Source of the DNA: Noviherbaspirillum soli
Lineage (GTDB): Bacteria; Pseudomonadota; Gammaproteobacteria; Burkholderiales; Burkholderiaceae_D
Assembly (NCBI RefSeq): GCF_015352955.1
Contig: NZ_JACYOX010000001.1
Location: 124,001 to 188,000, forward strand
DNA: 64,000 bases
Direction of reading: 5' to 3'
In this document: positions 10,299-18,719 of the stretch, piece by piece
How positions within the stretch are numbered: the stretch's first letter is position 1
Layout: every line of letters starts with the position of its first letter
Notes under the pieces: generated by a model
What the model was told of the DNA's origin: nothing
What the model saw: only the letters and a program-made list of their open reading frames with translations
Databases searched by the model: none
Made by a program: the position numbers and the translations under genes

Positions 10299-11419
10299 GA
10301 CAATGCCTGGGTCAATCCAAGCACATGGTCGGCAATGGCCAGCGAGGCCGTCAGGCCGGGCGACTCGATGCCATACAGGCCAAGATAATGGCCGCTGCCA
10401 TGGGAGGCGAACAGGAAGTCGGCGGCGGGCGCGCCCGGCGGGCTGATCTTGGGCCGGATGCCGGCATAGGCCGGCTGCAGCGAATGCGAGGGCAGCGCCG
10501 GCCAGTAGGCCCGGATCTCGGCATAGAAGCGGTCGGCCCGGGCCGGGTCGACCAGGTAATCGATCTGCTCGTCTTCCAGCCATTCGACGTCGGGACCGAA
10601 GCGCGCCTGGCCGCCCAGGTCGAGGGTGAGATGCACGCCCAGGCCGCCTGGCTCGGGCACCGGGTAGATCAGCCGCGAAAACGGCGCGCGCCCGGCGAGG
10701 GAATAATAATTGCCCTTGGCGAACCAGGCGCGGGGAATGCTGCCTTCATCCAGCCCGGCAATGCTGCGGGCGATGCGCGGCGCCCACAGGCCGGCGCAGT
10801 TGACCACGGTGCGGGCATGCAGCAGGAAGCCTTCGTCGTCGCTGCCGGCGCCGGTCTCGGCCACGCGCAGCACGATGCCGTCGTCGCGTCGCTCGCCGGA
10901 CAGCACCTGGCTGGCGAACGCAAACACCGCGCCGGCATGTTCGGCGTCGCCCTGCAGCGCCAGCATGTAGCCGTGGCTGTCGATCACGCCTGTCATTGGC
11001 GAGTGCAGGGCGGCGGTGCACTGCAGCGCCGGCTCCATCGCCCTGGCTTCGTCGGCGCTGATCATGCGCACTTCCGTGCAGCCGTTGGCATGCGCCTGGG
11101 CGGCGATTTCAGCCAGGCGCTGATGCTGCGCGGCCGTGGTTGCCACCACCAGCTTGCCGCAGCGCTGATGGGCAATGCCGCGTTCGGCGCAGTAATCGTA
11201 CAGCGCATCCCGGCCGGTCACGCACAGCGCTGCCTTGAGGCTGCCGCTCGGGTAGTACAGGCCGGCGTGGATGACCTCGCTGTTGCGTGAACTGGTTTCC
11301 ATGCCGATGGCGGGGTGCGATTCCACCACCATCACTTCGCGGCCGGCCTGGGCCAGCGCGCGCGCGACTGCCAGGCCAACGACGCCGGCGCCGATAACAA
11401 TGACGTCCGTCTTATCCAT
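10295..11419 (-). CDS. FAD-dependent oxidoreductase, L-2-hydroxyglutarate oxidase (LhgO)-like
   Basis: DAO-superfamily flavoenzyme of 374 residues. An N-terminal Rossmann motif [17 protein letters not shown] is followed by [21 protein letters not shown], a segment found in LhgO and its relatives, and later by [20 protein letters not shown]. The likely reaction is oxidation of a 2-hydroxy acid such as L-2-hydroxyglutarate, but the substrate cannot be fixed from sequence. It overlaps dadA upstream by 8 bases and nnr downstream by 4, so the three genes look like one operon. Confidence 0.85.
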   Translation of the reverse strand: MDKTDVIVIGAGVVGLAVARALAQAGREVMVVESHPAIGMETSSRNSEVIHAGLYYPSGSLKAALCVTGRDALYDYCAERGIAHQRCGKLVVATTAAQHQRLAEIAAQAHANGCTEVRMISADEARAMEPALQCTAALHSPMTGVIDSHGYMLALQGDAEHAGAVFAFASQVLSGERRDDGIVLRVAETGAGSDDEGFLLHARTVVNCAGLWAPRIARSIAGLDEGSIPRAWFAKGNYYSLAGRAPFSRLIYPVPEPGGLGVHLTLDLGGQARFGPDVEWLEDEQIDYLVDPARADRFYAEIRAYWPALPSHSLQPAYAGIRPKISPPGAPAADFLFASHGSGHYLGLYGIESPGLTASLAIADHVLGLTQALS

Positions 11420-12656
11420 AACGTGCAAGTGTGAGTCCTTCCGTATCAATATCCGTGGTCTGTCCCGAGAGCAGGTCGGCGACCAGCTTGCCCGAACCGG
11501 CCGCCATGCCCCAGCCCGATGCGCTATGGCCAATGTTGAGATGCACATTGCGCAGCGCGGTCGGGCCTACCAGCGGCACGCCGTCGGGCAGCATCGGCCA
11601 GACGCCGCTCCAGAAACTGGAGGCATTGTAATTGGCCGCGTCGGGAAACCAGTCCTCGCCGACCTTGACCAGGGTGCGCAGCGCCGCCTCGCGCAGTTCG
11701 GGCGCCGGGAAACCGAGTTCCACCGTGCCCGCCACCCTGATGCGGGTGCCGAGCCGGGTCACCGAAACCTTGTAGCTCTCGTCGGCGACCGAGGCCAGCG
11801 GCGACTGGTCGAAGTTGCGGATCGCCACCGATGCCGAATAGGCCTTGGCCGGATACAGCGGCACCCGGATGCCGAGCCGGCGCAGCAGCGGCAAGCTGTC
11901 GTAGCCGGCGGCAATCACCACGGCGTCGGCAGAAAAGCGCTGCTGGCCGATGGCGAGGGTCACGCCATGGCGGTCGGTTTCGATCGCGTCGACTGCGCTG
12001 TCGAAGTGGAACACCACGCCCATTTCCTGGGCAATCGCGCGCAGCTGGCGGGTAAACAGCGGGCAATTGCCGGCTTCATCGCCCGGCAGGTGCAGCGCCG
12101 AATTCAGCGGGGTGTGGTAGGCCAGGGCGGGCTCGATCAGCCGGGCGTCGTCAGAATGAATCAAATGGTGCGGCAGCCCGGCTTCTTCCAGCAGGGCCAG
12201 CAAAGGCTGGGCCAGCGCGCGTTCATGCTGGCTGCGAAACAGCTGCAGCAGGCCGCGGGTCTGCTCGTACTGCAGGGCGTAATGCTCGCGCAGCAGATGC
12301 ATCAGCTCATTGCTGTAGAGCGCCAGGCGCTGCATGCGAAGCTTGTTGACCTGGAAGCGCCCGATATCGCATTCGGCCAGCCAGCGCCGCATCCAGCGCC
12401 ATAGCGTCGGGCTCATGCCGGGCTTGAGCACCGCCGGGGACTCCGGCTTGAACAGGTAGGACAGCAGCTTCTGCGGCATGCCGGGCGCGGCCCATGGCGC
12501 GGCATGGCCGGGCGCCATCAGGCCGGCATTGCCGAAGCTGGTTTCCAGCGCCACATTGCTGTAGCGCTCGAGAACGACGGTCTGATGCCCCGCCGCCGCC
12601 AGGAAATAGGCGGTGCACACGCCCGCCACGCCACCGCCGACAACGGCTATCTGCAT
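11412..12656 (-). CDS. dadA: D-amino acid dehydrogenase small subunit (DadA-like)
   Basis: FAD enzyme that oxidises D-amino acids to oxo acids and feeds electrons to quinones. From ATG 12656 it is 414 residues. Features are the N-terminal dinucleotide motif ([20 protein letters not shown]), the DadA block [22 protein letters not shown], a central VIAAGYDS, and a C-terminal [17 protein letters not shown] flavin-binding segment. It is first in the overlapping run with the LhgO-like oxidase and nnr. Paralogues acting on other amines or amino acids share these motifs, so the substrate is inferred. Confidence 0.88.
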   Translation of the reverse strand: MQIAVVGGGVAGVCTAYFLAAAGHQTVVLERYSNVALETSFGNAGLMAPGHAAPWAAPGMPQKLLSYLFKPESPAVLKPGMSPTLWRWMRRWLAECDIGRFQVNKLRMQRLALYSNELMHLLREHYALQYEQTRGLLQLFRSQHERALAQPLLALLEEAGLPHHLIHSDDARLIEPALAYHTPLNSALHLPGDEAGNCPLFTRQLRAIAQEMGVVFHFDSAVDAIETDRHGVTLAIGQQRFSADAVVIAAGYDSLPLLRRLGIRVPLYPAKAYSASVAIRNFDQSPLASVADESYKVSVTRLGTRIRVAGTVELGFPAPELREAALRTLVKVGEDWFPDAANYNASSFWSGVWPMLPDGVPLVGPTALRNVHLNIGHSASGWGMAAGSGKLVADLLSGQTTDIDTEGLTLARYG

Positions 12657-12806
12657 TGAATCTGGTTCCCGAGAGGTGCAGCCTGATGAGAGCGGCGCCG
12701 TGAGTTCAGCGGCGCGTGGTTTGAAAAGGGGTCTGAGTAAGGCATGCGGGGCAAGGCGGCTGCAAAGAGTTGCATAGAGTATCCGCAAACCTTGCACAGC
12801 ACAATT

Positions 12807-12842
12807 GACAGCCCGCTCCGGCGGCGGCCGGCGCGGGCTGTC
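12807..12842. terminator. Strong GC-rich hairpin downstream of the OmpA-like gene
   Basis: GACAGCCCGC (12807-12816) pairs perfectly with GCGGGCTGTC (12833-12842). It lies 40 bases past the stop of the minus-strand OmpA-like gene. There is no clear T-run on either side, so termination is plausible but not certain. Confidence 0.45.
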
Positions 12843-12881
12843 GTCTGAAATTGCACACGCCGGCCTGGCGGTCAGCGATGA

Positions 12882-13700
12882 TCAGCGCGGCTGGTACTGC
12901 GGTTGCTGGTACTGCGGTTGCTGGTACTGCGGCTGCTGGTATTGCGGCTGCTGGTATTGCGGCTGCTGGTATTGCGGCTGCTGGTACTGCGGCTGCTGGT
13001 ACTGCGGTTGCTGGTACTGCGGTTGCTGGTACTGCGGACCCTGCGCCTGTTGCTGCGGCTCGGCGACATAGATCTCGACCCGGCGGTTGCGTGCCCGGCC
13101 AGCCTCGTTGTCATTCGAGGCGATCGGCTCCCGTTCGCCGCGGCCTTCGATGGCAACCCGCTGCTGCGCCACGCCGCGGCTGGCCAGGTAATTGCGGGCG
13201 CTCGCGGCACGGTCGATCGACAACTGGTTGTTCAGCGCATCGCCGCCGGTGCTGTCGGTATGGCCGATGATGGTGACCTGGGCAGCCTGGTTTTCCACCA
13301 GGCCGCTGGCGAAACGGTCGAGGATCGGGCGGAAGTTCGACTTGATGTCGGCACGGCCGGTGTCGAAGGAAATGTCGCTCGGAATGTCGAGTTTCAGGCG
13401 ATTGTCCTGGGTCTGGGTTACCTGCACGCCGGTGCCGCGCGTTGCCTGCTCCATCGCCCGCTTCTGGTTTTCCATGCGCGCGGACCAGACATTGCCGATG
13501 ACGGCCCCGGCCGCCCCGCCCAGCACTGCGCCGGTGGCAGTGCGGCGTCCGCCGCCGCCGCCGGTTGCAGCGCCCAGCACGGCGCCCAGGCCGGCGCCAA
13601 CGCCAGCGCCGGTGGCAGTGCCGCGTTGGGTCGGGTTCATGTCCGCGCAACCCGAGACGGCGAGGACGGCAGTGAGCATGGAGATCGTTAATTTACGCAT
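12882..13700 (-). CDS. OmpA-family lipoprotein with glycine-zipper and a tandem-repeat Q/Y/P tail
   Basis: A 272-residue envelope protein. It has a lipoprotein signal with lipobox LAVSGC, then a glycine-zipper segment (residues about 28-75, many G-A-G steps, likely membrane-interacting). An OmpA-like peptidoglycan-binding domain follows (about 95-215: GHTDSTGG, LSIDRAASARNYL, GRARNRRVEI). The last ~55 residues are about ten copies of a PQYQQ unit, encoded by a 15-base tandem repeat. The OmpA core has the conserved diaminopimelate-contact Asp and Arg positions. The repeat tail is not part of the family. A palindrome lies 84 bases upstream of the start. Confidence 0.9.
   Translation of the reverse strand: MRKLTISMLTAVLAVSGCADMNPTQRGTATGAGVGAGLGAVLGAATGGGGGRRTATGAVLGGAAGAVIGNVWSARMENQKRAMEQATRGTGVQVTQTQDNRLKLDIPSDISFDTGRADIKSNFRPILDRFASGLVENQAAQVTIIGHTDSTGGDALNNQLSIDRAASARNYLASRGVAQQRVAIEGRGEREPIASNDNEAGRARNRRVEIYVAEPQQQAQGPQYQQPQYQQPQYQQPQYQQPQYQQPQYQQPQYQQPQYQQPQYQQPQYQPR
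12891..13035. repeat. 15-base minisatellite within the OmpA-like gene
   Basis: Nine to ten tandem 15-base units (type GGYTGCTGGTAYTGC on the + strand) encode the repeated PQYQQ of the neighbouring protein. Units differ only at two synonymous positions, which shows selection on, or recent expansion of, the peptide unit. Confidence 0.95.
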
Positions 13701-13783
13701 AGGGCATCCTTTTTCTTTGGTAAGACGAAAGCTGGCGCGTGGCTCAGCCTGGCCAGATTGTCACCGATGCCGGCTCCGGACAC

Positions 13784-13799
13784 TGTACGTTGGCGTACA
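13784..13799. promoter_or_regulatory. Perfect palindrome, candidate operator of the Crp-like regulator
   Basis: TGTACG (13784-13789), TTGG spacer, CGTACA (13794-13799). It lies between the divergent OmpA-like and Crp-like genes. A closely similar site at 15010-15025 lies upstream of another glycine-zipper lipoprotein gene. The assignment to the neighbouring regulator is inference. Confidence 0.55.
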
Positions 13800-13903
13800 T
13801 ACGGGAACATGCAAGAAAGCTACGCTAGACGTCATTCATGCAGGCTTCCTTGCGCTGGATCAGCCGATCCGCGTTGGATACCGACAAATTCCGATGACTC
13901 CCG

Positions 13904-14605
13904 ATGACCCATATTGACGCCGTTCCATGCAATCAGCTGCTGGCCGCACTGCCGGCAGGCGCATTGCAGGCCATGCTGCGAGAAGGCGCGCTGGATTGGG
14001 TCTCCCTCGATGCCGGCGGCGCGCTGCACGAGCAGGGCAGGCTGATCGATCAGGTCTACTTCCCCGATGATGCCGTCATTGCGTTCATGGCCGTGGCAAG
14101 CCAGCGCATGACGCTTGAGGTCGGGCTGGTCGGCGATGAAGGAGTGGCGGGCATCGCCGTTGCGTTGGGCGGCATGGTGTCGCCGGTGCATGCAGTGGTT
14201 CGCCGCGGCGGCATGGCGCTGCGCATGCCGGCCGACGCCTTTCGCCTGGCTCTGGACCGGCATCCGGAGCTGGCGCAGGCAGTGGCCCGCCATGCCCATG
14301 ACCTGATGGTGCAGGCGACCCAGACTGCGTTCTGCAGCCATTTCCATCTGCTCGAAGCACGCCTTGCGCGATCGCTTCTGATGATGCGTGACCGGGTGCA
14401 AACGGATGCCCTGCATCTGACGCATGAAATCCTGGGCCTGGCTCTGGGGGTGCGGCGGGTAGGGATTACCAAGGCGGCTACCAGCCTGCAACAGCGCGGG
14501 CTGATCAGCTATAGCCGCGGGGAGATACGGATTCTGAACCGGCAGGGGCTGGAAATGGCGTCGTGCGGGTGTTATGCGCTGGTGAAGAAACTGGCCGAAG
14601 CATAG
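13904..14605 (+). CDS. Crp/Fnr-family transcriptional regulator
   Basis: A 233-residue regulator with an N-terminal cyclic-nucleotide-binding-like beta domain (YFPDDAVIAFM through GDEGVAGIAVALGG) and a C-terminal winged helix (about residues 165-225, LTHEILGLALGVRRVGITKAATSLQQRGLI). FNR-type cysteines are absent at the N-terminus and the effector is unknown. Such YFPDDAVIAFM-type Crp homologues are frequent in Burkholderiales next to stress lipoproteins. It is divergent from the OmpA-like gene, with a 16-base palindrome between them. The ATG at 13904 is chosen from the alignment of the beta domain. Confidence 0.88.
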   Translation: MTHIDAVPCNQLLAALPAGALQAMLREGALDWVSLDAGGALHEQGRLIDQVYFPDDAVIAFMAVASQRMTLEVGLVGDEGVAGIAVALGGMVSPVHAVVRRGGMALRMPADAFRLALDRHPELAQAVARHAHDLMVQATQTAFCSHFHLLEARLARSLLMMRDRVQTDALHLTHEILGLALGVRRVGITKAATSLQQRGLISYSRGEIRILNRQGLEMASCGCYALVKKLAEA

Positions 14606-14646
14606 ACAGGCTTTCCGGCTTTATCTGATTCAAGCCATGCGACATG

Positions 14647-14685
14647 ACAACGGCGCGCGGCCAACTCGATGCCGTGCGCCGTTGT
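14647..14685. terminator. Hairpin between the convergent Crp-like and glycine-zipper genes
   Basis: ACAACGGCGC (14647-14656) pairs perfectly with GCGCCGTTGT (14676-14685). It sits exactly between two convergent stop codons. The T-run is weak. Confidence 0.55.
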
Positions 14686-14695
14686 TTGGACCGTC

Positions 14696-14908
14696 CTACT
14701 TCGCCTGGTTGCCGATCAGGCCGCCAACCGCGGCGCCGCCCACCGTTCCCATCGTGCTGCCGCCGGTTAGGACATTGCCGGCAACGCCGCCAACGCCGGC
14801 GCCGATCGCGGTGTTGCGGGTCTGTGGCGACATGCCCGAGCAACCGCCGATGCCGACCAGCGCGGCCACAACCACGATACCTGCCATGGACTGCTTGATG
14901 ATTTTCAT
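14696..14908 (-). CDS. Small glycine-zipper lipoprotein (OsmB-like)
   Basis: A 70-residue protein with a lipoprotein signal (hydrophobic core IVVVAALVG, lipobox VGIGGC) followed by a short PQTRN linker and a glycine-zipper hairpin (GAGVGGVAGNVLTGGS through GGAAVGGLIGNQ). It resembles OsmB/YdgH-type outer-membrane stress lipoproteins. Start at 14908 is supported by a GGAGAG ribosome-binding site a few bases upstream; a longer in-frame reading from 15040 lacks a signal peptide at its end. A palindrome-like site lies about 100 bases upstream. Confidence 0.85.
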   Translation of the reverse strand: MKIIKQSMAGIVVVAALVGIGGCSGMSPQTRNTAIGAGVGGVAGNVLTGGSTMGTVGGAAVGGLIGNQAK

Positions 14909-15009
14909 TATTTCTCTCCTTGGTTCCGTCGGGTTAAGAAATCGCACCTGGTCAGGCGCGTCAACCACGCCCGATCCTCCACAGGATAGGATTGCTGCGG
15001 ACGAGTGTC

Positions 15010-15025
15010 TGTGCGCTGCCGTACG
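15010..15025. promoter_or_regulatory. Second, degenerate copy of the Crp-cluster palindrome
   Basis: TGTGCG-CTGC-CGTACG matches the TGTACG-TTGG-CGTACA palindrome at 13784 in both half-sites with one change each. It is about 101 bases upstream of the 70-residue lipoprotein start, similar to the 84 bases at the first site. Function as an operator is inferred. Confidence 0.4.
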
Positions 15026-15176
15026 AAGCAGGATTGCCATCCAGCCGCAAGCCGCTCAATTGCAGCGATGCAAAAACCTGCGCGTCTATGTTCGTTAGCG
15101 TACTGAATGCGGCAGGGCATTGCGGGACACTGCCGCCATGACGAAAAGGCCTGTGCGACACACCGGGCATGAATAT

Positions 15177-15764
15177 ATGGCAAAGGCAACCTCATCCGGC
15201 AAAGGCAATTCACGCAGGCGCAGCATCGCCGTGCTGGCATGCACCTCGCTGCTGGCGAGCGCTGCAGCCGGCGCGGCCGACAACGAGCGCCTGCGGCAGT
15301 ACCGGGAGTCGATGGAGGGGGCACGCGCCACCCATGTCGCCGATGCAAGGCATTGCAGGCAGGACAGCGGCAGCCGTGGCGCCACGCGCGCCCTTTGTTC
15401 GGCCCAGGCGAAGGCCGAGTACAAAAAGGCGACTGCCGAGGCGGTCGCCCACTGGCGCAACACGGCACAGGCCAGAACCGATGCCCGCATTGCGGCAGCC
15501 GATGCCGACCATGATGTCGCCGTTGCACGCTGCAAGGCCGGTCCGGCCGATGCCAAGGCTGGCTGCATGCGGCAGGCAAGGGCGGAACGCCTGGCTGCCA
15601 CTGCCGATGCCAGGTCGGACTTGCGGGTGACCGAGGCGCGCAATCGCGACAAGGAAGAAAGAAAAAAGGCTTACTACAGGGCGGCGCGCGAAAGATGTGA
15701 CGCCCTGGCTGGCGCTGCGAAGGAGGCCTGCATGACCCTGGCCCGGGCGCAGCGCAGCGAGTAA
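15177..15764 (+). CDS. Exported Ala/Arg-rich helical protein of unknown function
   Basis: A 195-residue product from the ATG at 15177, chosen because it places a Sec signal peptide (RRRSIAVLACTSLLASAAAGAAD) at the N-terminus; in-frame ATGs also exist at 15120 and 15138. The mature part is almost wholly charged alanine-rich helix (AQAKAEYKKATAEAVAHW, AADADHDVAVARC, EERKKAYYRAARERCDAL) with several regularly spaced cysteines, suggesting a disulfide-pinned helical bundle or coiled coil in the periplasm. It has no recognised domain. It lies among stress lipoproteins and may belong to the same response. Confidence 0.7.
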   Translation: MAKATSSGKGNSRRRSIAVLACTSLLASAAAGAADNERLRQYRESMEGARATHVADARHCRQDSGSRGATRALCSAQAKAEYKKATAEAVAHWRNTAQARTDARIAAADADHDVAVARCKAGPADAKAGCMRQARAERLAATADARSDLRVTEARNRDKEERKKAYYRAARERCDALAGAAKEACMTLARAQRSE

Positions 15765-15847
15765 AGGGAGCTCCGCGATTGCGGAAGACCGAGGATGCCT
15801 TCGCAGGAAGGCGAATTTGAAACATCAATAAAACAAAGGAAATCATC

Positions 15848-16174
15848 ATGACCATCACCAAACGCATTGCAGCAGCCGTCTTCACCGCATCCATGCTGGC
15901 ACTGACCGGCTGCGCTTCCGGCCCGTTCGCCAAGAGCGCGAAGACCGAGTCGCCCAAGGAATACGCGGGCGACGCCCTGATCACCACCAAGGTCAAGGCA
16001 GCGCTGGTCAATGACCCGATGCTCAAGGCGCGCGAAATCAATGTCGAGACCTATCAGGGTACGGTACAGCTGAGCGGCTTCGTCGCAACCCGCGAAGAGG
16101 CAGCCAAGGCCGGCACGGTGGCGCGCGGCATCGAAGGCGTGACGTCGGTCAAGAATGACATCCGCCTGAAGTAA
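15848..16174 (+). CDS. BON-domain lipoprotein (OsmY-like)
   Basis: A 108-residue product with lipoprotein signal (lipobox LALTGC) and one BON domain (about residues 40-108: DALITTKVKAALVNDPMLKAREINVETYQGTVQLSGFV, split by the usual VxLxGxV core, ending SVKNDIRLK). BON domains bind phospholipid, and OsmY-type proteins are periplasmic stress proteins. An AAAGGAAATC stretch before the ATG provides the ribosome-binding site. It is followed by an AI-2E family transporter gene 99 bases downstream. Confidence 0.9.
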   Translation: MTITKRIAAAVFTASMLALTGCASGPFAKSAKTESPKEYAGDALITTKVKAALVNDPMLKAREINVETYQGTVQLSGFVATREEAAKAGTVARGIEGVTSVKNDIRLK

Positions 16175-16273
16175 AATCCGGGCAGGGAGGAGCCGGCGAT
16201 ACCGGCCGCCGCACGGCGCGCGGCGGTATGCCGGCCCTTGCATGATGCGTTTGCGCCAGCGCAAGAAACGACA

Positions 16274-17473
16274 ATGAACAAACCTTTCGAAGCTGCACCG
16301 CAGGCGCCAAGCGCAACCCGCAACCCCGAACCCGATATCGTTCCGGTCGAGCGCCCCGGCGCCGAGCCTGCGCTGACGGTCAATCCGCGGGTGGCGGTCG
16401 ATGCCCGCGGCGTGGCCCTATGCATCATCGCCGGCGTGGCCTTTCTGTATGCATTGCAGTGGTCGCAGAAATTCCTGATCCCGGTAATGTTCAGCATCTT
16501 CATTTCCTATACCCTCAATCCGGTGGTCCTCTGGCTGCAGCGCATGCGCCTGCCGCGCGTGGTCGGCACCACCCTGGTGATGCTGGTGCTGACGCTGGGC
16601 GCGGCAGTCGCGGCCAACACCCTGCGCACCCAGTTCCAGTCCATCATCGACGGCCTTCCGGAGGCCGCGCACAAGATTTCCAGCGCAGTGGCGCATGCCC
16701 AGCAGGGCAAGAAGTCGGCGATCCAGCAGATGCAGGAAGCCGCCGCCGAAATAGAGAAGGCCACCAGCCAGGCGGCAGGCAGCAGGCCGCCGGCGCGCAC
16801 GGTCGTGGTGCCGGAGTCCCCCAAGCTGCGCATAGGCGACTGGGTCTGGGCCGGCTCGCTGGGCGCGGTTGGCCTGGTCGGGCAAACCACCATGGTGCTG
16901 TTCCTGGTGTTCTTCCTGCTGCTGTCCGGCGACACCTTCAAGCGCAAGCTGGTCAAGCTCACCGGGCCGACCCTGAGCCAGAAAAAGATCACGGTACAGA
17001 TACTCGACGACATCAACACCTCGATCCAGAACTACATGTTCATGCTGCTGGTGACCAATTTGCTGCTGGCGGCCATGATGTGGATCGCGCTGCACTGGAT
17101 AGGACTGGAAAATGCCGGCGCCTGGGCTGCGGCCGCCGGCTTCCTGCATCTGGTTCCCTATTTCGGGCCGCTGCTGATTACGATTGCGACCGGGGTCACC
17201 GCCTTCCTGCAGTTCGGCACGGCCTCCACCGCCTTCCTGGTGGCCGGCATCTCGCTCGGCGTGGCGACCGTGGTAGGCACCTTCGTCACCACCTGGATGA
17301 CGGGGCGCATCGCCAAGATGAATCCGGCCGCGGTCTTCATCGGCCTGCTGTTCTGGGGCTGGCTGTGGGGCATCTGGGGACTGCTGCTGGGCGTGCCCAT
17401 CATCGTGGTGATGAAGGTGATCGCCGAGCATATCGAAGGCCTGCAGTCGGTGGCGGAGCTTCTGGGCGAGTGA
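16274..17473 (+). CDS. AI-2E family transporter (PerM/TqsA superfamily)
   Basis: Polytopic inner-membrane protein of 399 residues from the ATG at 16274; a TTG 12 codons earlier is less likely. After a disordered Pro/Ala-rich start come paired hydrophobic segments (about 40-100), a long amphipathic region (HAQQGKKSAIQQMQEAAAEI), and further segments ending in GLLFWGWLWGIWGLLLGVP, the family hallmark. Substrates in this family range from AI-2 to ions; no substrate can be set here. The neighbourhood of stress lipoproteins is common for it in Burkholderiales. Confidence 0.88.
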   Translation: MNKPFEAAPQAPSATRNPEPDIVPVERPGAEPALTVNPRVAVDARGVALCIIAGVAFLYALQWSQKFLIPVMFSIFISYTLNPVVLWLQRMRLPRVVGTTLVMLVLTLGAAVAANTLRTQFQSIIDGLPEAAHKISSAVAHAQQGKKSAIQQMQEAAAEIEKATSQAAGSRPPARTVVVPESPKLRIGDWVWAGSLGAVGLVGQTTMVLFLVFFLLLSGDTFKRKLVKLTGPTLSQKKITVQILDDINTSIQNYMFMLLVTNLLLAAMMWIALHWIGLENAGAWAAAAGFLHLVPYFGPLLITIATGVTAFLQFGTASTAFLVAGISLGVATVVGTFVTTWMTGRIAKMNPAAVFIGLLFWGWLWGIWGLLLGVPIIVVMKVIAEHIEGLQSVAELLGE

Positions 17474-17551
17474 TGCTGCGCCTGATGGCGGCGCGGCAGG
17501 CTTTCCGTTCGGTATCGCCCGGCATTACAATGGCGCCCATTTGACAACACG

Positions 17552-18562
17552 ATGGCCACCATGAACCTGCGTCGATCCCTGTTGCGCGGCATTGCCGCCT
17601 CCCTGCTGCTTGCCGCCGCGCCCGCCGCGCTGGCGCAAGCCTATCCCTCAAAGATGATCCGTTTCGTCGTGCCGTATCCGGCCGGCGGTCCGCTCGATGC
17701 GATCGCCAGGATGATTGCCGAGAAAATGCGCGAGGGCATGGGCCAGCAGGTCATCGTCGACAACAAGCCCGGCGCCGGCGGAAACCTTGGCGCCGACATC
17801 GTGGCCAAGTCGGCGCCTGATGGCTACACCATCGTGATGGGCGCGGTGGCAACCCATGCCATCAATCCGACGCTGTTCGCCAAGATGCCCTATGACCCGG
17901 TGCGCGACTTCGCGCCCGTGTCGCTGGTGGCCAGCGTGCCCAATGTGCTGGTGATGAACCCGGACATCGCCAGCCGCCACGGCATCGCTTCCGTGACTGA
18001 CCTGGTGAAATATGCCCGCGCCCATCCGGGCCAGCTCAACTTCGCGTCCGGCGGCAACGGCAGCGCAGGGCATCTGGCCGGCGAACTGCTCAAGTCCATG
18101 GCCAAGGTCAGCATGGTGCACATCCCTTATGCCGGCGCGGCGCCTGCCCAGCTGGGCCTGCTCGCCGGCCAGACCGACCTGATGTTCGACAACCTGGCAT
18201 CGGCCAGCCAGAATATCCGCGCCGGCAAGCTCAAGGCACTCGCGGTCACCACGGCAAGGCGTGCCGAGGCGGTGCCGGATCTGCCGACGATTTCGGAAGC
18301 CGGCAAGGCGGAAGGCCTGGGCGGCTTCGATATCAATACCTGGTTCGGCGTGCTGGCGCCGGCCGGCACGCCGGCGCCGGTGGTGGAGCGCCTCAATGCG
18401 GAGATCCGCAAGGCGCTGCAGTCGGCCGACGTGCGGGAGCGCATGGCCAAGCTGGGCGCCGAACCGTCGCCCACGTCGCCCGAGCAGTTTGCGGCGCTGA
18501 TCCAGGCCGAGCTGAAGAAGTATGCGGCAGTGGTCAAGGCATCCGGGGCCAAGGTCGACTAA
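17552..18562 (+). CDS. Tripartite tricarboxylate transporter-type substrate-binding protein (Bug family)
   Basis: Periplasmic binding protein of 336 residues with a Sec signal peptide (SLLLAAAPAALAQA). The Bug fold is shown by YPSKMIRFVVPYPAGGPLD, VDNKPGAGGNLGADIVAKSAPDGYT, and LPDVPTISEAG-like (LPDLPTISEAGK) segments. Such proteins bind carboxylates or aromatic acids. No TctA/TctB membrane genes are nearby, so it is one of the many orphan Bug proteins in Burkholderiales. An alternative ATG lies three codons in. It is convergent with the next gene across a palindromic repeat element. Confidence 0.93.
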   Translation: MATMNLRRSLLRGIAASLLLAAAPAALAQAYPSKMIRFVVPYPAGGPLDAIARMIAEKMREGMGQQVIVDNKPGAGGNLGADIVAKSAPDGYTIVMGAVATHAINPTLFAKMPYDPVRDFAPVSLVASVPNVLVMNPDIASRHGIASVTDLVKYARAHPGQLNFASGGNGSAGHLAGELLKSMAKVSMVHIPYAGAAPAQLGLLAGQTDLMFDNLASASQNIRAGKLKALAVTTARRAEAVPDLPTISEAGKAEGLGGFDINTWFGVLAPAGTPAPVVERLNAEIRKALQSADVRERMAKLGAEPSPTSPEQFAALIQAELKKYAAVVKASGAKVD

Positions 18563-18580
18563 TACCAACCCCAAGCCATA

Positions 18581-18702
18581 ACCTGCCATGAAACGCCGGC
18601 TTTTTTCCGCCTGGCTGCGTTGGGATCGTCTTCAATAGCTGGGCTATTGGTCCCTCATCGGCCTTGCCATGCGCAAAAATCCATCCGTTTCATCTGGCAG
18701 GT
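18581..18702. repeat. Palindromic dispersed element, copy A
   Basis: A 122-base element bounded by imperfect inverted ends (ACCTGCCATGAAAC at 18581-18594; reverse complement near 18687-18702) with a central CAATAGC-TGG-GCTATTG palindrome (18633-18649). Its reverse strand is about 80 percent identical to 62635-62755. It fills the space between convergent genes and may also act as a terminator. Confidence 0.8.
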
Positions 18703-18719
18703 CATGATCGGGATTGCTA

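Noticed and set aside
12891-13035. CRISPR-like array
   Set aside because: Units are contiguous with no spacers and encode a peptide repeat in frame.
12805-13071. Plus-strand frame rich in Cys/Trp over the 15-base repeat
   Set aside because: It is the antisense shadow of the PQYQQ-encoding repeat; the OmpA-like gene on the minus strand explains the sequence.
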